A stretch of 64,000 nucleotides of DNA from Amycolatopsis azurea DSM 43854 (GCF_001995215.1 NZ_MUXN01000014.1:56926-120925); one strand, 5' to 3'; shown: positions 23,919 to 35,794, counted from the stretch's first letter. Numbers and translations: made by a program. The notes: a model not told the origin generated them from the letters alone.

Positions 23919-24752
23919 TCAGCGCTTCTTGCCGGTACGCCGGCGGCGGACGATCATGGCGTCGGAGGCCTTGCGGCGGCGGGTGCGGCCTTCGGGCTTT
24001 CCGTTCGGGTTCACCGGGTGGCGACCACCGGAGGTCTTACCCTCACCACCACCGTGCGGGTGGTCGACCGGGTTCATGACGACACCACGGACGGTGGGGC
24101 GCTTGCCGCGCCAGCGGTTACGGCCCGCCTTGCCCCAGTTGATGTTCGAGTGCTCGGAGTTGCCGACCTCGCCGATGGTGGCGCGGTTGCGCACGTCGAC
24201 GTTGCGGATCTCGCCCGAGGGGAGACGAAGCTGGGCGTAAGGCCCGTCCTTCGCCACCAGCTGCACCTTGGCACCGGCGGACCGCGCCATCTTCGCGCCG
24301 CCACCGGGGCGGAGCTCGATCGCGTGGATCACGGTGCCGACCGGGATGTTGCGCAGCGGCAGGTTGTTACCCGGCTTGATGTCGGCCCGGGGGCCGTTCT
24401 CGACCGTGTCACCCTGCTTGAGCTTTTCCGGGGCGATGATGTAGCGCTTCTCGCCGTCGGCGTAGTGCAGCAGCGCGATGCGAGCGGACCGGTTGGGGTC
24501 GTACTCGATGTGCGCGACCTTGGCGGGAACGCCGTCCTTGTCGTTCCGGCGGAAGTCGATCAGCCGGTACGCGCGCTTGTGGCCACCGCCCTTGTGCCGG
24601 GTGGTGATCTTGCCGCTGGAGTTACGGCCGCCGGACTTGCTCAGCGGACGCAGCAGCGACTTCTCCGGGGTGGACCGAGTGATCTCGGCGAAGTCGGAGA
24701 CGCTGGAACCGCGACGACCCGGGGTCGTCGGCTTGTACTTGCGGATGCCCAT
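23919..24752 (-). CDS. rplB: 50S ribosomal protein L2
   Basis: 277 residues: MGIRKYKPTTPGRRGSSVSD, two SH3/OB-like RNA-binding domains and the conserved VVMNPVDHPHGGGEGKTSGG segment whose His is implicated in peptidyl transfer. Normal length. Confidence 0.98.
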   Translation of the reverse strand: MGIRKYKPTTPGRRGSSVSDFAEITRSTPEKSLLRPLSKSGGRNSSGKITTRHKGGGHKRAYRLIDFRRNDKDGVPAKVAHIEYDPNRSARIALLHYADGEKRYIIAPEKLKQGDTVENGPRADIKPGNNLPLRNIPVGTVIHAIELRPGGGAKMARSAGAKVQLVAKDGPYAQLRLPSGEIRNVDVRNRATIGEVGNSEHSNINWGKAGRNRWRGKRPTVRGVVMNPVDHPHGGGEGKTSGGRHPVNPNGKPEGRTRRRKASDAMIVRRRRTGKKR

Positions 24753-24768
24753 GTGTCAGCTCAGTCCT

Positions 24769-25080
24769 TTACGCGGTGGGTCCGCCGAAGATCTCGATCG
24801 GCTTGCTCTCAGCCGAAAGAGTCACGATGGCGCGCTTGGTGTCCTTGCGCTTGCCGAAGCCGGCGCGAGTCCGCTTACGCTTGCCCTGGCGGTTGGCCGT
24901 GTTGACGCTGACCACCTTGACGCCGAACACCTTCTCGACCGCGATCTTGATCTGGGTCTTGTTGGCGTCCGGGCGGACGATGAACGTGTACTTGTGGTCC
25001 TCGAGCAGCCCGTAGGACTTCTCGGAGATCACCGGCGCGAGCAAGATGTCGCGGGGATCGGGGATGGCGATCGCACTCAC
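24769..25080 (-). CDS. rplW: 50S ribosomal protein L23
   Basis: 103 residues from a GTG overlapping the rplD stop (GTGA). DPRDILLAPVISEKSYGLLE and TFIVRPDANKTQIKIAVEKV are typical; L23 docks trigger factor and SRP at the tunnel exit. Confidence 0.97.
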   Translation of the reverse strand: MSAIAIPDPRDILLAPVISEKSYGLLEDHKYTFIVRPDANKTQIKIAVEKVFGVKVVSVNTANRQGKRKRTRAGFGKRKDTKRAIVTLSAESKPIEIFGGPTA

Positions 25081-25763
25081 TGCTCGTCACTCCCTTCAAC
25101 CTCGCTCGACCGCGCGCTTGCCTTCGCGCCCTTGCCCCGGACGGGACCGGCGACGAACACGTCGTAAGCGGCCTTGGTGAACACCACGTCGTCGTTGACC
25201 AACACGTCGTAGGTGTTGAGCTGATCGGGCGTGATGATGTGGACCTCGGCCAGGTTCCGCAGCGAGTTCCAGCTCAGCTCGTCGTCGCGGTGCAGGACCA
25301 CGAGAACGCGCTTCGCCTGGGTCAGCGCGGCGATGGCGGCCTTGGCGGACTTGGTGGACGGCTTCTCGCCGGTCACCAGTTCGGTGACGACGTGCAGCTG
25401 TCCGGCACGGGCCCGGTCGGAGAGGGCGCCACGCAGGGCGGCGGCCTTCATCTTCTTCGGGGTCCGCTGGGTGTAGTCACGCGGCGTGGGGCCGTGGACG
25501 ACGCCACCACCGGTGAACTGCGGCGCCCGGGTCGAACCCTGGCGGGCGCGGCCGGTGCCCTTCTGGCGGTACGGCTTCTTGCCACCACCGCGGACTTCAC
25601 CGCGGGTCTTGGTGTCATGCGTGCCCTGGCGCGCGGCGGCCAGCTGGCCCACCACGACCTGGTGCATGAGGGGCACGTTGGCCTGCACGTCGAAGATCTC
25701 CGAGGGGAGCTCGACCGTGCCGTCGGCTTTACCGGCCGGGGTCTTCAGCTCGACGCTGGTCAT
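25077..25763 (-). CDS. rplD: 50S ribosomal protein L4
   Basis: 228 residues. The extended loop GGGKKPYRQKGTGRARQGST reaches the exit tunnel; RKMKAAALRGALSDR-like helix follows. L4 is the S10-operon autoregulator in E. coli. Two bases from the rplC stop. The macrolide-resistance loop residues are ordinary. Confidence 0.97.
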   Translation of the reverse strand: MTSVELKTPAGKADGTVELPSEIFDVQANVPLMHQVVVGQLAAARQGTHDTKTRGEVRGGGKKPYRQKGTGRARQGSTRAPQFTGGGVVHGPTPRDYTQRTPKKMKAAALRGALSDRARAGQLHVVTELVTGEKPSTKSAKAAIAALTQAKRVLVVLHRDDELSWNSLRNLAEVHIITPDQLNTYDVLVNDDVVFTKAAYDVFVAGPVRGKGAKASARSSEVEGSDEQ

Positions 25764-25765
25764 GT

Positions 25766-26416
25766 TCAGTTACCACCCTTCGCGGCGCTGCGAACGAACA
25801 GCAGGCCGCCCTTGGGACCGGGCACGGCGCCCTTGATCAGCAGCAGGCCGTCCTCGGCACGCACCGCGTGCACGGTCAGGTTCTGCGTGGTGACCCGGTC
25901 GTTGCCCATCCGGCCCGCCATGCGCAGGCCCTTGAAGACGCGGCCCGGGGTGGCACAGCCACCGATCGAGCCGGGCTTGCGGTGCACGGCCTGGGCACCG
26001 TGGCTCGCGCCCTGGCCCTTGAAGCCGTGACGCTTCATGACACCGGCGTAGCCCTTGCCCTTGCTGGTACCGGTCACGTCGACCTCGATACCGGCCTCGA
26101 ACACCTCGGCGGTGATCTCCTGGCCGACTTCGTAGGTCTCGGCGTCGGTGGTACGCAGCTCCGCAAGGAAACGACGCGGGGTCACGCTCGCCTTGTCGAA
26201 GTGGCCGGTGCGCGGCTTGTTCACCCGGCGCGGGTCGACCGCGCCGAAAGCCAGCTGCACGGCCTTGTAGCCGTCGTTCTCCTGGGTCCGAACCTGGGTG
26301 ACCACGTTCGGCCCGGCCTGCACGACGGTCACCGGGACGACCCGGTTGTTCTCGTCGAAGACCTGGGTCATGCCGAGCTTGGTGCCCAGGATGCCCTTCA
26401 CTTGCCTGTCAGACAT
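25766..26416 (-). CDS. rplC: 50S ribosomal protein L3
   Basis: 216 residues: KGILGTKLGMTQVFDENNRV and KGYAGVMKRHGFKGQGASHG, then GCATPGRVFKG. L3 reaches the peptidyl-transferase centre; the loop where tiamulin/linezolid changes occur looks wild type. Confidence 0.97.
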   Translation of the reverse strand: MSDRQVKGILGTKLGMTQVFDENNRVVPVTVVQAGPNVVTQVRTQENDGYKAVQLAFGAVDPRRVNKPRTGHFDKASVTPRRFLAELRTTDAETYEVGQEITAEVFEAGIEVDVTGTSKGKGYAGVMKRHGFKGQGASHGAQAVHRKPGSIGGCATPGRVFKGLRMAGRMGNDRVTTQNLTVHAVRAEDGLLLIKGAVPGPKGGLLFVRSAAKGGN

Positions 26417-26450
26417 GAGTCTCTTACTCTCCGCCGCTCGCCAGCCGCTG

Positions 26451-26756
26451 CTACTGGATGTTGACGTCGACGCTCGCCGGCAGGTCGATGCGCATGAGCG
26501 CGTCGACCGTCTTCGGCGTCGGGTCGAGGATGTCGATCAGACGCTTGTGCGTGCGCATCTCGAAGTGCTCGCGCGAGTCCTTGTACTTGTGCGGCGAGCG
26601 GATGACGCAGTAAACGTTCTTCTCGGTGGGCAGCGGCACCGGCCCGACAACACGGGCGCCGGTACGCGTGACCGTCTCGACGATCTTGCGTGCCGAGGTG
26701 TCGATCGCCTCGTGGTCGTAGGCCTTGAGCCGGATGCGGATCTTCTGTCCCGCCAT
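26451..26756 (-). CDS. rpsJ: 30S ribosomal protein S10
   Basis: 101 residues: MAGQKIRIRLKAYDHEAIDT, GPVPLPTEKNVYCVIRSPH, RTHKRLIDILDPTPKTVDAL. First gene of the S10 operon, with a ~400-base upstream region. S10 also acts as NusE in transcription antitermination. Confidence 0.97.
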   Translation of the reverse strand: MAGQKIRIRLKAYDHEAIDTSARKIVETVTRTGARVVGPVPLPTEKNVYCVIRSPHKYKDSREHFEMRTHKRLIDILDPTPKTVDALMRIDLPASVDVNIQ

Positions 26757-27128
26757 GGTGGCTGCTCGTTCCTTGTCGTCTCGTGCCGCTTTTGTCTTTT
26801 CAAACCTCAGCCTGGCTGAGGTTTTCCCAGTTCAACGGCCCTGTCCCCGGTCCACGCGGTCGGGCGTGTCGTGCCCGACGCACAGACGGATCCCGCGGGA
26901 TCTTCGTCTTGCCTGGTCTTCCTCAACGTGAGGAGGCATCGAGCCGGCGGAAAAGCTTGGTCGCCGTCTCAAACGCCTTTGCCCGCTAGCCTCACCCGAA
27001 GGAAGTGCTCCGCGGACCGTGGCCGCTCATACCAGGGCGGCCGGAACCCGTTCTCCAAAGAAGTACGAGTTCGGCCGCCCCAGGACGAGCAACCTGAATA
27101 GTGTCGCACACGTGATTTGACGCCTTGA
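26757..27128. other. S10-operon leader/promoter region
   Basis: About 370 non-coding bases between the tuf terminator and rpsJ. It has a lower-GC patch near rpsJ, one strong hairpin (listed separately) and several G-rich runs. No promoter pair stands out enough to name. No gene seen. Confidence 0.6.
26802..26824. other. Hairpin in the S10 leader
   Basis: 10-bp stem AAACCTCAGC / GCTGAGGTTT with loop CTG, 46 bases upstream of the rpsJ start. Possible attenuator or site for autoregulation. Confidence 0.65.
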
Positions 27129-27155
27129 ACCCGGGGGTGTATCAGACCCCCGGGT
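27129..27155 (-). terminator. Terminator after tuf
   Basis: 10-bp stem ACCCGGGGGT / ACCCCCGGGT with a 7-base loop, 10 bases past the tuf stop. No U-run follows, typical of high-GC terminators. Confidence 0.8.
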
Positions 27156-27165
27156 CGGCGTTAAA

Positions 27166-28359
<1,194 letters not shown>

Positions 28360-28483
28360 TGGAATGTCCTCCTGGACTGTTTTGCTTACTCACCGGCCAA
28401 CGTGGCTGTCGGACGGAGATTCGTTTGTTGACGGATGCTGCGGACGTTCAGGAGTGTTCCTTATGCCCGCGAGCGGACGGGAA

Positions 28484-30583
<2,100 letters not shown>

Positions 30584-30646
30584 GAGAGTGTTCCCCTGTC
30601 TCAAAATTGGGGCCCGGCAAGGCTTTGATCGGCAGCCGGGCGGTCA

Positions 30647-31117
30647 TCACCAGCGGTAGTGCGCGAAGGCCTTGTTGGACTCGGCCATCTTGTGGGTGTC
30701 CTCGCGCCGCTTCACGCTGGCGCCGAGGCCGTTGCTCGCGTCGAGGAGCTCGTTCTGCAGACGCTCGATCATGGTCTTCTCGCGGCGGGCCGCGGAGAAG
30801 GAGACGAGCCAGCGCAGCGCGAGGGTGGTGGAGCGGCCCGGCTTGACCTCGATCGGCACCTGGTAGGTGGCACCACCGACGCGGCGGCTCTTCACCTCGA
30901 TGGTGGGCTTCACGTTGTCGAGGGCGCGCTTCAGCGTGACGACCGGGTCAGTGCCGGTCTTCTCGCGAGCGCCTTCGAGGGCGCCGTAGACGATGCGCTC
31001 GGCCAGGGACCGCTTGCCGTCCTTCAGCACCTTGTTCACCAGCTGGGTGACCAGCGGGGATGCGTAGACGGGGTCAGAGATCAGCGGCCGCTTCGGGGCC
31101 GGACCCTTGCGGGGCAT
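30647..31117 (-). CDS. rpsG: 30S ribosomal protein S7
   Basis: 156 residues: MPRKGPAPKRPLISDPVYAS, VTQLVNKVLKDGKRSLAERI, RALDNVKPTIEVKSRRVGGA, then the typical ARRE/KTM and AFAHYRW end. S7 nucleates head assembly. Its ATG shares a base with the rpsL stop. Confidence 0.98.
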   Translation of the reverse strand: MPRKGPAPKRPLISDPVYASPLVTQLVNKVLKDGKRSLAERIVYGALEGAREKTGTDPVVTLKRALDNVKPTIEVKSRRVGGATYQVPIEVKPGRSTTLALRWLVSFSAARREKTMIERLQNELLDASNGLGASVKRREDTHKMAESNKAFAHYRW

Positions 31118-31491
31118 TAGCTCTTCTCCTTCTTCGCGCCGTACCGGCTGCGCGCCTGCTTACGGTTCTTGACACCCTGGGTGTCGAGCGAACCGCGGAT
31201 GATCTTGTAGCGGACACCCGGCAGGTCCTTCACACGACCACCGCGCACGAGCACCATCGAGTGCTCCTGCAGGTTGTGGCCTTCACCGGGAATGTAGGCG
31301 GTGACCTCGATGCCGCTGGTCAGCTTCACACGAGCGACCTTGCGAAGCGCCGAGTTCGGCTTCTTGGGGGTTGTGGTGTACACGCGAGTGCACACGCCAC
31401 GCCGCTGCGGGCTCCCCTTGAGGGCCGCGGTCTTCTGCTTGGCAGCCTTGTCCTGGCGGCCCTTACGGACCAGCTGCTGGATCGTGGGCAA
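31117..31491 (-). CDS. rpsL: 30S ribosomal protein S12
   Basis: 124 residues from a TTG (31491): (M)PTIQQLVRKGRQDKAAKQK. Mycobacterial rpsL also starts at TTG. Lys43 (TTTPKKPNSA) and Lys88 (GGRVKDLPG), the usual streptomycin-resistance positions, are both wild type. S12 tunes decoding accuracy. First gene of the str operon. Confidence 0.97.
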   Translation of the reverse strand: MPTIQQLVRKGRQDKAAKQKTAALKGSPQRRGVCTRVYTTTPKKPNSALRKVARVKLTSGIEVTAYIPGEGHNLQEHSMVLVRGGRVKDLPGVRYKIIRGSLDTQGVKNRKQARSRYGAKKEKS

Positions 31492-31902
31492 TGGACCAGC
31501 TTTCTGTTCGCGATCTTGCTACTACGTGTTGTCTCCGGCCCCCGCGGTCGGGCGTGTCGGCCCGCGTCACGGTCTTGCGACCGGTAACTTCCCGTAGGGA
31601 TTTTCCGTCGGATCCCGCGTGGGCGAAGCCGGTGGACCGGATGCCTGAGCACCCCGTCCATGCCGCACGGCACACGGGACGGCCCGACGCCTGCCGGGCA
31701 CGGTCTCCAAAGATACCCGGCCACATCCGGACCGGCCAAATCGGGGGGTCGATAACTATATCGTGCCGGGCGTCACGCCGCGGCCACCCTGATGGAACGG
31801 CGATTCGGGGCTGATTCATTCCCCGTAGGCCTCCGGCGCCGGATCTCCCGGCAGAGGGTCATTCCCGCCCCACCCTCACCGGAGACGCCGCGCGCCCGGC
31901 CT
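31492..31902. other. str-operon upstream region
   Basis: About 410 bases before rpsL with no gene. It probably holds the promoter and 5' leader of rpsL-rpsG-fusA-tuf. The most AT-rich patch (31751-31760) is the best -10 candidate. Confidence 0.55.
31751..31760 (-). promoter_or_regulatory. Candidate -10 region for the str operon
   Basis: Minus strand TATAGTTATC, an isolated AT-rich stretch ~260 bases upstream of rpsL. No good -35 at 17 bases, so an alternative sigma factor or activator would be needed. Confidence 0.3.
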
Positions 31903-32049
31903 TCACTCCTCGTCGGGCTTGGCGTGGTCCGCCCGGCCCGGGTGCGGGTCCCGGCTGAGGTCGATCAGCGGGTGAACGGGCGCCCCCTCCGGCGCCGCGT
32001 GACTCCCCCGCCTGGGTTCTTCGGTGCTTTCCTGCTTCTCGGCGTCCAC
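31903..32049 (-). CDS. Putative 48-residue charged small protein
   Basis: GTG 32049 with GGGGAGG 4 bases upstream; 48 codons to TGA at 31903. Codon third positions are strongly G/C, like the coding genes here. The product begins (M)DAEKQESTEEPRRGSHAAP and ends ADHAKPDEE; it is acidic, Pro/His-rich, with a hydrophobic VHPLIDL patch in the middle, and no signal or membrane segment. Divergent from the YbaB-family gene, upstream of the str operon. Not recognised; could be a short regulatory or disordered protein. Confidence 0.5.
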   Translation of the reverse strand: MDAEKQESTEEPRRGSHAAPEGAPVHPLIDLSRDPHPGRADHAKPDEE

Positions 32050-32227
32050 GACGCCTCCCCTCATACGTACTGATACCGCCCTGCTCGGCGAACCACGCTA
32101 CCTATTCCCCCAACGGGTGAGCCGGATGGATCCGGAAAGCACACCATCGCGTCAAACAGGTGAATGGGTCACGATGACACCGGTCACAGTGATGACCGCT
32201 GACGCACCGCAAGCACGGGGAGGCTCC

Positions 32228-32812
32228 ATGTCGGCCGAGTTCGAACAGCTCGTCGCGGAATTCGAGAAATTCCAGTCCAAGATCAAACAGGCCGAGACGC
32301 AGTTCGCGAAGGTCGGCGAAATGCAGGGCGAACTGGCGGAACTGGAGTCGGTGGCGGCGTCGCCGGACCGCTCGGTCACCGTCGTCGCGGGGCCGGGAGG
32401 CTCCGTGAAGGACATCCGCCTGTCCCCGGAAGCCCTTCGGCAGCAACCACAACAGCTCGCCGCCGCCATTCTGTCCACTTTGCACACCGCGGTGGCCGAC
32501 GCGGCGCGGAAGCAGGCGGGGATCGTCGACGCGCAGTTCGGCGGGGTCTTCCACACGAACGTCGAAGAACAGGTTCTCGAAGCCCAAGCGGAAGCATTGG
32601 GAACCACGAAGGACGAACTGCGGTCTCAGATGTCGGAGGAGCCGCCGCAGGACACCACCCGCGCCGACCGTCGCCCTCGCAACGAGGACGACTTCAGCGA
32701 GGAAACGGTGCTCCGGCGGTCGGACGAGCCGACTCCCGGGCAGTCGCCTTCGGGCGGGAACTCGGCCGGTGACCAGTTCCTCAAGAACCTGTTCGACGAG
32801 GAGGACCACTGA
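32228..32812 (+). CDS. YbaB/EbfC-family nucleoid-associated-like protein
   Basis: 194 residues from ATG 32228 after GGGGAGG; a longer start at 32174 is possible. The N-terminal helix (SAEFEQLVAEFEKFQSKIKQ) and the SVTVVAGPGGSVKDIRLSPE strand match the YbaB fold, which binds DNA as a dimer. A ~75-residue acidic, disordered tail replaces the short C-terminus of bacterial YbaB. In actinobacteria, YbaB-like genes of this longer type often precede ESX substrate genes, as here: the next gene is EspC-like and starts in this gene's stop (TGATG). Confidence 0.78.
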   Translation: MSAEFEQLVAEFEKFQSKIKQAETQFAKVGEMQGELAELESVAASPDRSVTVVAGPGGSVKDIRLSPEALRQQPQQLAAAILSTLHTAVADAARKQAGIVDAQFGGVFHTNVEEQVLEAQAEALGTTKDELRSQMSEEPPQDTTRADRRPRNEDDFSEETVLRRSDEPTPGQSPSGGNSAGDQFLKNLFDEEDH

Positions 32813-33150
32813 TGACCGGACCAGGCGCCGGCGGGCACGCGGTCAAGACGCAGGCCTTGACCGACTACGCGCACAAGCTCGGCTACTACAAGGACGAGGC
32901 GGGCAAGTTCGGCGGCCTCGTCGACCAGGCCGACGTCACGGACAAGTCGTGGGGCCTGATCGGGCTCGCGGTGAAGCAGACCTACACCGGCAAGCTCGCC
33001 GACCTGCGCGAACTGCTCGAACTGATGAAGACCGGGGTGGACTCGTTCTCCGGGAAGATGACTCAGGCGGCGTCGATCTACAACGGCTTCGAAAACGACG
33101 CGACGATCACCCTGGGGAAGTACGAAGCCAAGATCGACGGACCGAAGTGA
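32812..33150 (+). CDS. EspC-like small ESX-associated protein
   Basis: 112 residues, helical, without signal peptide. An early helix (VKTQALTDYAHKLGYYKDEA) and a late helix (FSGKMTQAASIYNGFENDAT) give the hairpin expected of EspC/WXG100-type ESX substrates, though no WXG is present; KSWG at about 45-48 may form the turn. Coupled to the YbaB-like gene (shared A). It probably forms a heterodimer or acts as targeting partner for the 387-residue product encoded 13 bases downstream. Confidence 0.72.
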   Translation: MTGPGAGGHAVKTQALTDYAHKLGYYKDEAGKFGGLVDQADVTDKSWGLIGLAVKQTYTGKLADLRELLELMKTGVDSFSGKMTQAASIYNGFENDATITLGKYEAKIDGPK

Positions 33151-33163
33151 GCTGGGGGACGGC

Positions 33164-34327
33164 ATGACCGACGAGAAGGCGAGCATCGCCGGTGGCGTGA
33201 AGATCACCGGCGACGACAGCTTCGGCAAGAACGCGGTCGACGCGGCGAAGAAGGTGCCGATCGCGGGCAAGGGCGTCGCCACCGTCACCACCGCCTACGA
33301 GAAGTTCAGCGCCGCGCAGGGCCCCGGCGACCTCGTGGCCGCCGGGGGGCAGCTGGTGCAGGACGGCGCCGGTTTCATCGCGGGGGCGGGCGCGGACCTC
33401 GCGAGCTTCGTGCTCGACCCGGTCGGCTGGCTGGTCAGCAACGGCCTGAACATCCTGATCGAGCTGATCCAGCCGTTGCAGGACGCGCTGCACTTCGTCA
33501 CGGGTGACGGTCCGGCGCTCAAGACCGCGGCGGGCAACTTCGGCAACATCGCCAAGGGCTTCGTCACGCTGGCCGACGACTTCGTCAAGACCGGCGACGA
33601 GTCGCTGAAGGACTGGGTGGGCGACGCGGGCGACGCCGCCCGGAACGCCCTCGGCGACTTCGCCGTCGGCATCAAGGGCATCGGCAACAGCGCCGGCACG
33701 GTGGCCGAGACGCTGCAGATGTGGTCGATGGTGATGACCGTCATCGAAGAGGTCGTCAAATCGATCATCTCCGAACTGGTCACCTGGGCGATCTACATCT
33801 GGCTGCCCGCGCTGGCCGCGTCCGTCGTCAGCCTCGGCTCGACGGTGGCCGCCGCGATGACCGCGACGATCGCCAAGGCCGCGAGCGCGATGGGCAAGAT
33901 CACCAAGCACCTCGGGAAGCTCGGCAAGCTGCTCGACAAGTTCATGGGCTTCATGCTCAAGTGGACCGATGACCTGGTCAAACAGGGTTCCAAGCTGACG
34001 AAGGCGGGCAAGGTCGGGCTGACCCCCGGTCAGGAGAAGTCGATCGTCGGCGCGTTCGCCAAGGACACCGGGACCCAGCTGGGGACGTTCGGCGACGCCG
34101 CGAAGGACGTCCTCAAGGGCGTGCCGAACCAGGCGATCAAGCAGGTGGTCGGGGTCAATCCCAGCGACCTGTCGAAGGGATCGGCGTACCAGGGCAAGGC
34201 GGCTTTCGACGCCGCGAACAAGGCCATCGACAACACCAAGAACATCACCACCGGGCAGGAGTACGGCCGCACCGGTGGTCGCCACAGCGAAGAGGAGACC
34301 CGCGAGAACCTCGACATGGACCAGTAG
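33164..34327 (+). CDS. Putative ESX-exported effector-like protein
   Basis: 387 residues. The first ~200 residues are small, Gly/Ala-rich and helical, with FVLDPVGWLVSNGLNILIEL and an amphipathic VTGDGPALKTAAGNFGNIAKG stretch typical of proteins that follow EspC-like genes. A hydrophobic segment (about 205-245, WAIYIWLPALAASVVSLGST) could insert in membranes. The C-terminal ~140 residues are Lys-rich and polar, ending in EYGRTGGRHSEEETRENLDM, the kind of variable tail seen in polymorphic toxins, but no toxin domain is recognised. ESX export is inferred from the EspC-like partner. An immunity role for the following membrane protein is possible. Confidence 0.6.
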   Translation: MTDEKASIAGGVKITGDDSFGKNAVDAAKKVPIAGKGVATVTTAYEKFSAAQGPGDLVAAGGQLVQDGAGFIAGAGADLASFVLDPVGWLVSNGLNILIELIQPLQDALHFVTGDGPALKTAAGNFGNIAKGFVTLADDFVKTGDESLKDWVGDAGDAARNALGDFAVGIKGIGNSAGTVAETLQMWSMVMTVIEEVVKSIISELVTWAIYIWLPALAASVVSLGSTVAAAMTATIAKAASAMGKITKHLGKLGKLLDKFMGFMLKWTDDLVKQGSKLTKAGKVGLTPGQEKSIVGAFAKDTGTQLGTFGDAAKDVLKGVPNQAIKQVVGVNPSDLSKGSAYQGKAAFDAANKAIDNTKNITTGQEYGRTGGRHSEEETRENLDMDQ

Positions 34328-34336
34328 GGTCGCCCG

Positions 34337-35782
34337 ATGGACGATCAGCTGGCCGGGCCTTGGCTCATCGCCGGTGGTTACACCGTGGCCTTGGCACTGT
34401 TGCTGCTCGGCGGGCGGTTCGACGGACGGCGGCCGACCGCGGCCGCCGTCAGTTACGCCCTCTGCGGGATCCTCGTCTCCGAGACGTCGCTGTACTGGCT
34501 CTCGGCGGGCTCCGGCAGTGCGGTGCCCGGCTGGCTGTGGTTCGCGTTCCCGCTGGTCATCGCGGCTCTGGCGGCATGGCGGGGGTATCGGCAGAAGACG
34601 TGGATCGGCAGGCTCGACGGGTCCGGTGAGCCTTCGTTCGGTGTGCTTCCCGTGCGTGGGATCGCCGTCACGGGGGCGTCCCCCGAGTCCGTGAACACGG
34701 CTGTCGAGTTCGGTCACAACGGGCATCGGCTGCTCGGGGTCGAGTACCGGCTCGGTGGTTCCCAGGGCTCCGACGGGTTCCCGGAGCTGGCCAGGACGGC
34801 TGACCTGATCGATGGGACGTACGCCCTGATCCAGCTGCGGACGCCGGTCGTGCCGTCGGTCGTCATCACTCCGGCCATCGGTGCTTTCGAACCGGAACGG
34901 TTCACGCCGCTGGAGGACGCCCGCATCACGCGGAACACCATCGGGGCACCGAAGCCGGACGCGTTGCTGCAACGGTTCGAGACCGGCACGGAGTTCGACC
35001 GCCGGTTCACCGTGAAGACGTCGGATCCGGAGTTCGCCGCGGCCCTGCTGACCCCGGACGTCCGTGGTCTGCTGGCGGGCGACCCGTGGTTCCGGGTCCG
35101 CGAGGTGGCTTTCCACGGTGGCTCACTGTGGGCAGCCGAATCCGGGACGCTGACCGAAGAGATGATGTTCGCCGACTCGCGCCGCCTGGCCATCCTGGCG
35201 TCCACAGTGGACTGGGAGGACGCCGATTTCCGTTCTGCCGCGAAGGCTTCGGACACCAGCGACGCCGGATGGCTCGGTGGACGGCGGGGGCCGCTCGCCG
35301 GGCTCCGCGTCCCGCTCAACGCGCGCCGGGAAGCGACAGGCCGTCAGCCGCTGTCTTCGCTGTCCCTGGTGGCGCGGACCGTCGTCGCGCTCGCGCTGGT
35401 GCTGCCCGGGCTGGCACTGGCGGTGAACTCGCTGACCGCGTTGACCGGGCTCGCGCCCGAAGCGCGGCTCACCGTGACGGCGACGTTGCGGGCAGAGGCG
35501 GGCACGTCGAACTGCACCAGTTGCGGCAACGGCAACCTGGTGGACGGCACATACGAACTCGACGGCGAGACGCACGAGGTCAAGGACCTGCGGTGGCTGT
35601 CGTTCGGGAACTTCCCGGAGCGGGGTGACGTCGTCGACATCTCCGTGACGCCGCTGTGGGGGCATCCGCTGATCGAGGGCAAGGACACGGGCGTCATCCT
35701 GCTGCTGATCGGCCTGGCCCCCGTCCTCGCCGGCGTCTTCCTCGCGAAGGCGACCTACCGCCCGCGACCGCGTCGCGTTTAG
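34337..35782 (+). CDS. Membrane protein with C-terminal CxxC loop, unknown function
   Basis: 481 residues. Three N-terminal hydrophobic segments (about 10-25, 34-50, 57-72), a ~260-residue cytosolic or external domain without recognised motif, then two C-terminal membrane helices (about 349-370 and 452-470). Between these, near 393-396, is CTSC followed by GNGNLVDGTYELDG, a possible disulfide or metal site. It starts 9 bases after the effector-like gene, so it may be its partner or immunity protein. The stop codon TAG is part of the palindromic repeat, giving the end RRV. Confidence 0.7.
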   Translation: MDDQLAGPWLIAGGYTVALALLLLGGRFDGRRPTAAAVSYALCGILVSETSLYWLSAGSGSAVPGWLWFAFPLVIAALAAWRGYRQKTWIGRLDGSGEPSFGVLPVRGIAVTGASPESVNTAVEFGHNGHRLLGVEYRLGGSQGSDGFPELARTADLIDGTYALIQLRTPVVPSVVITPAIGAFEPERFTPLEDARITRNTIGAPKPDALLQRFETGTEFDRRFTVKTSDPEFAAALLTPDVRGLLAGDPWFRVREVAFHGGSLWAAESGTLTEEMMFADSRRLAILASTVDWEDADFRSAAKASDTSDAGWLGGRRGPLAGLRVPLNARREATGRQPLSSLSLVARTVVALALVLPGLALAVNSLTALTGLAPEARLTVTATLRAEAGTSNCTSCGNGNLVDGTYELDGETHEVKDLRWLSFGNFPERGDVVDISVTPLWGHPLIEGKDTGVILLLIGLAPVLAGVFLAKATYRPRPRRV

Positions 35783-35794
35783 CCCGCTAAACGC
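35775..35794. repeat. TTAG/CTAA palindromic repeat, copy 17 (stop codon for two convergent genes)
   Basis: Perfect GCGTTTAGCCCGCTAAACGC. GTT-TAG on the plus strand ends the 481-residue gene; GTT-TAG on the minus strand ends the GNAT gene. Both proteins end in Arg-Val. Confidence 0.93.
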
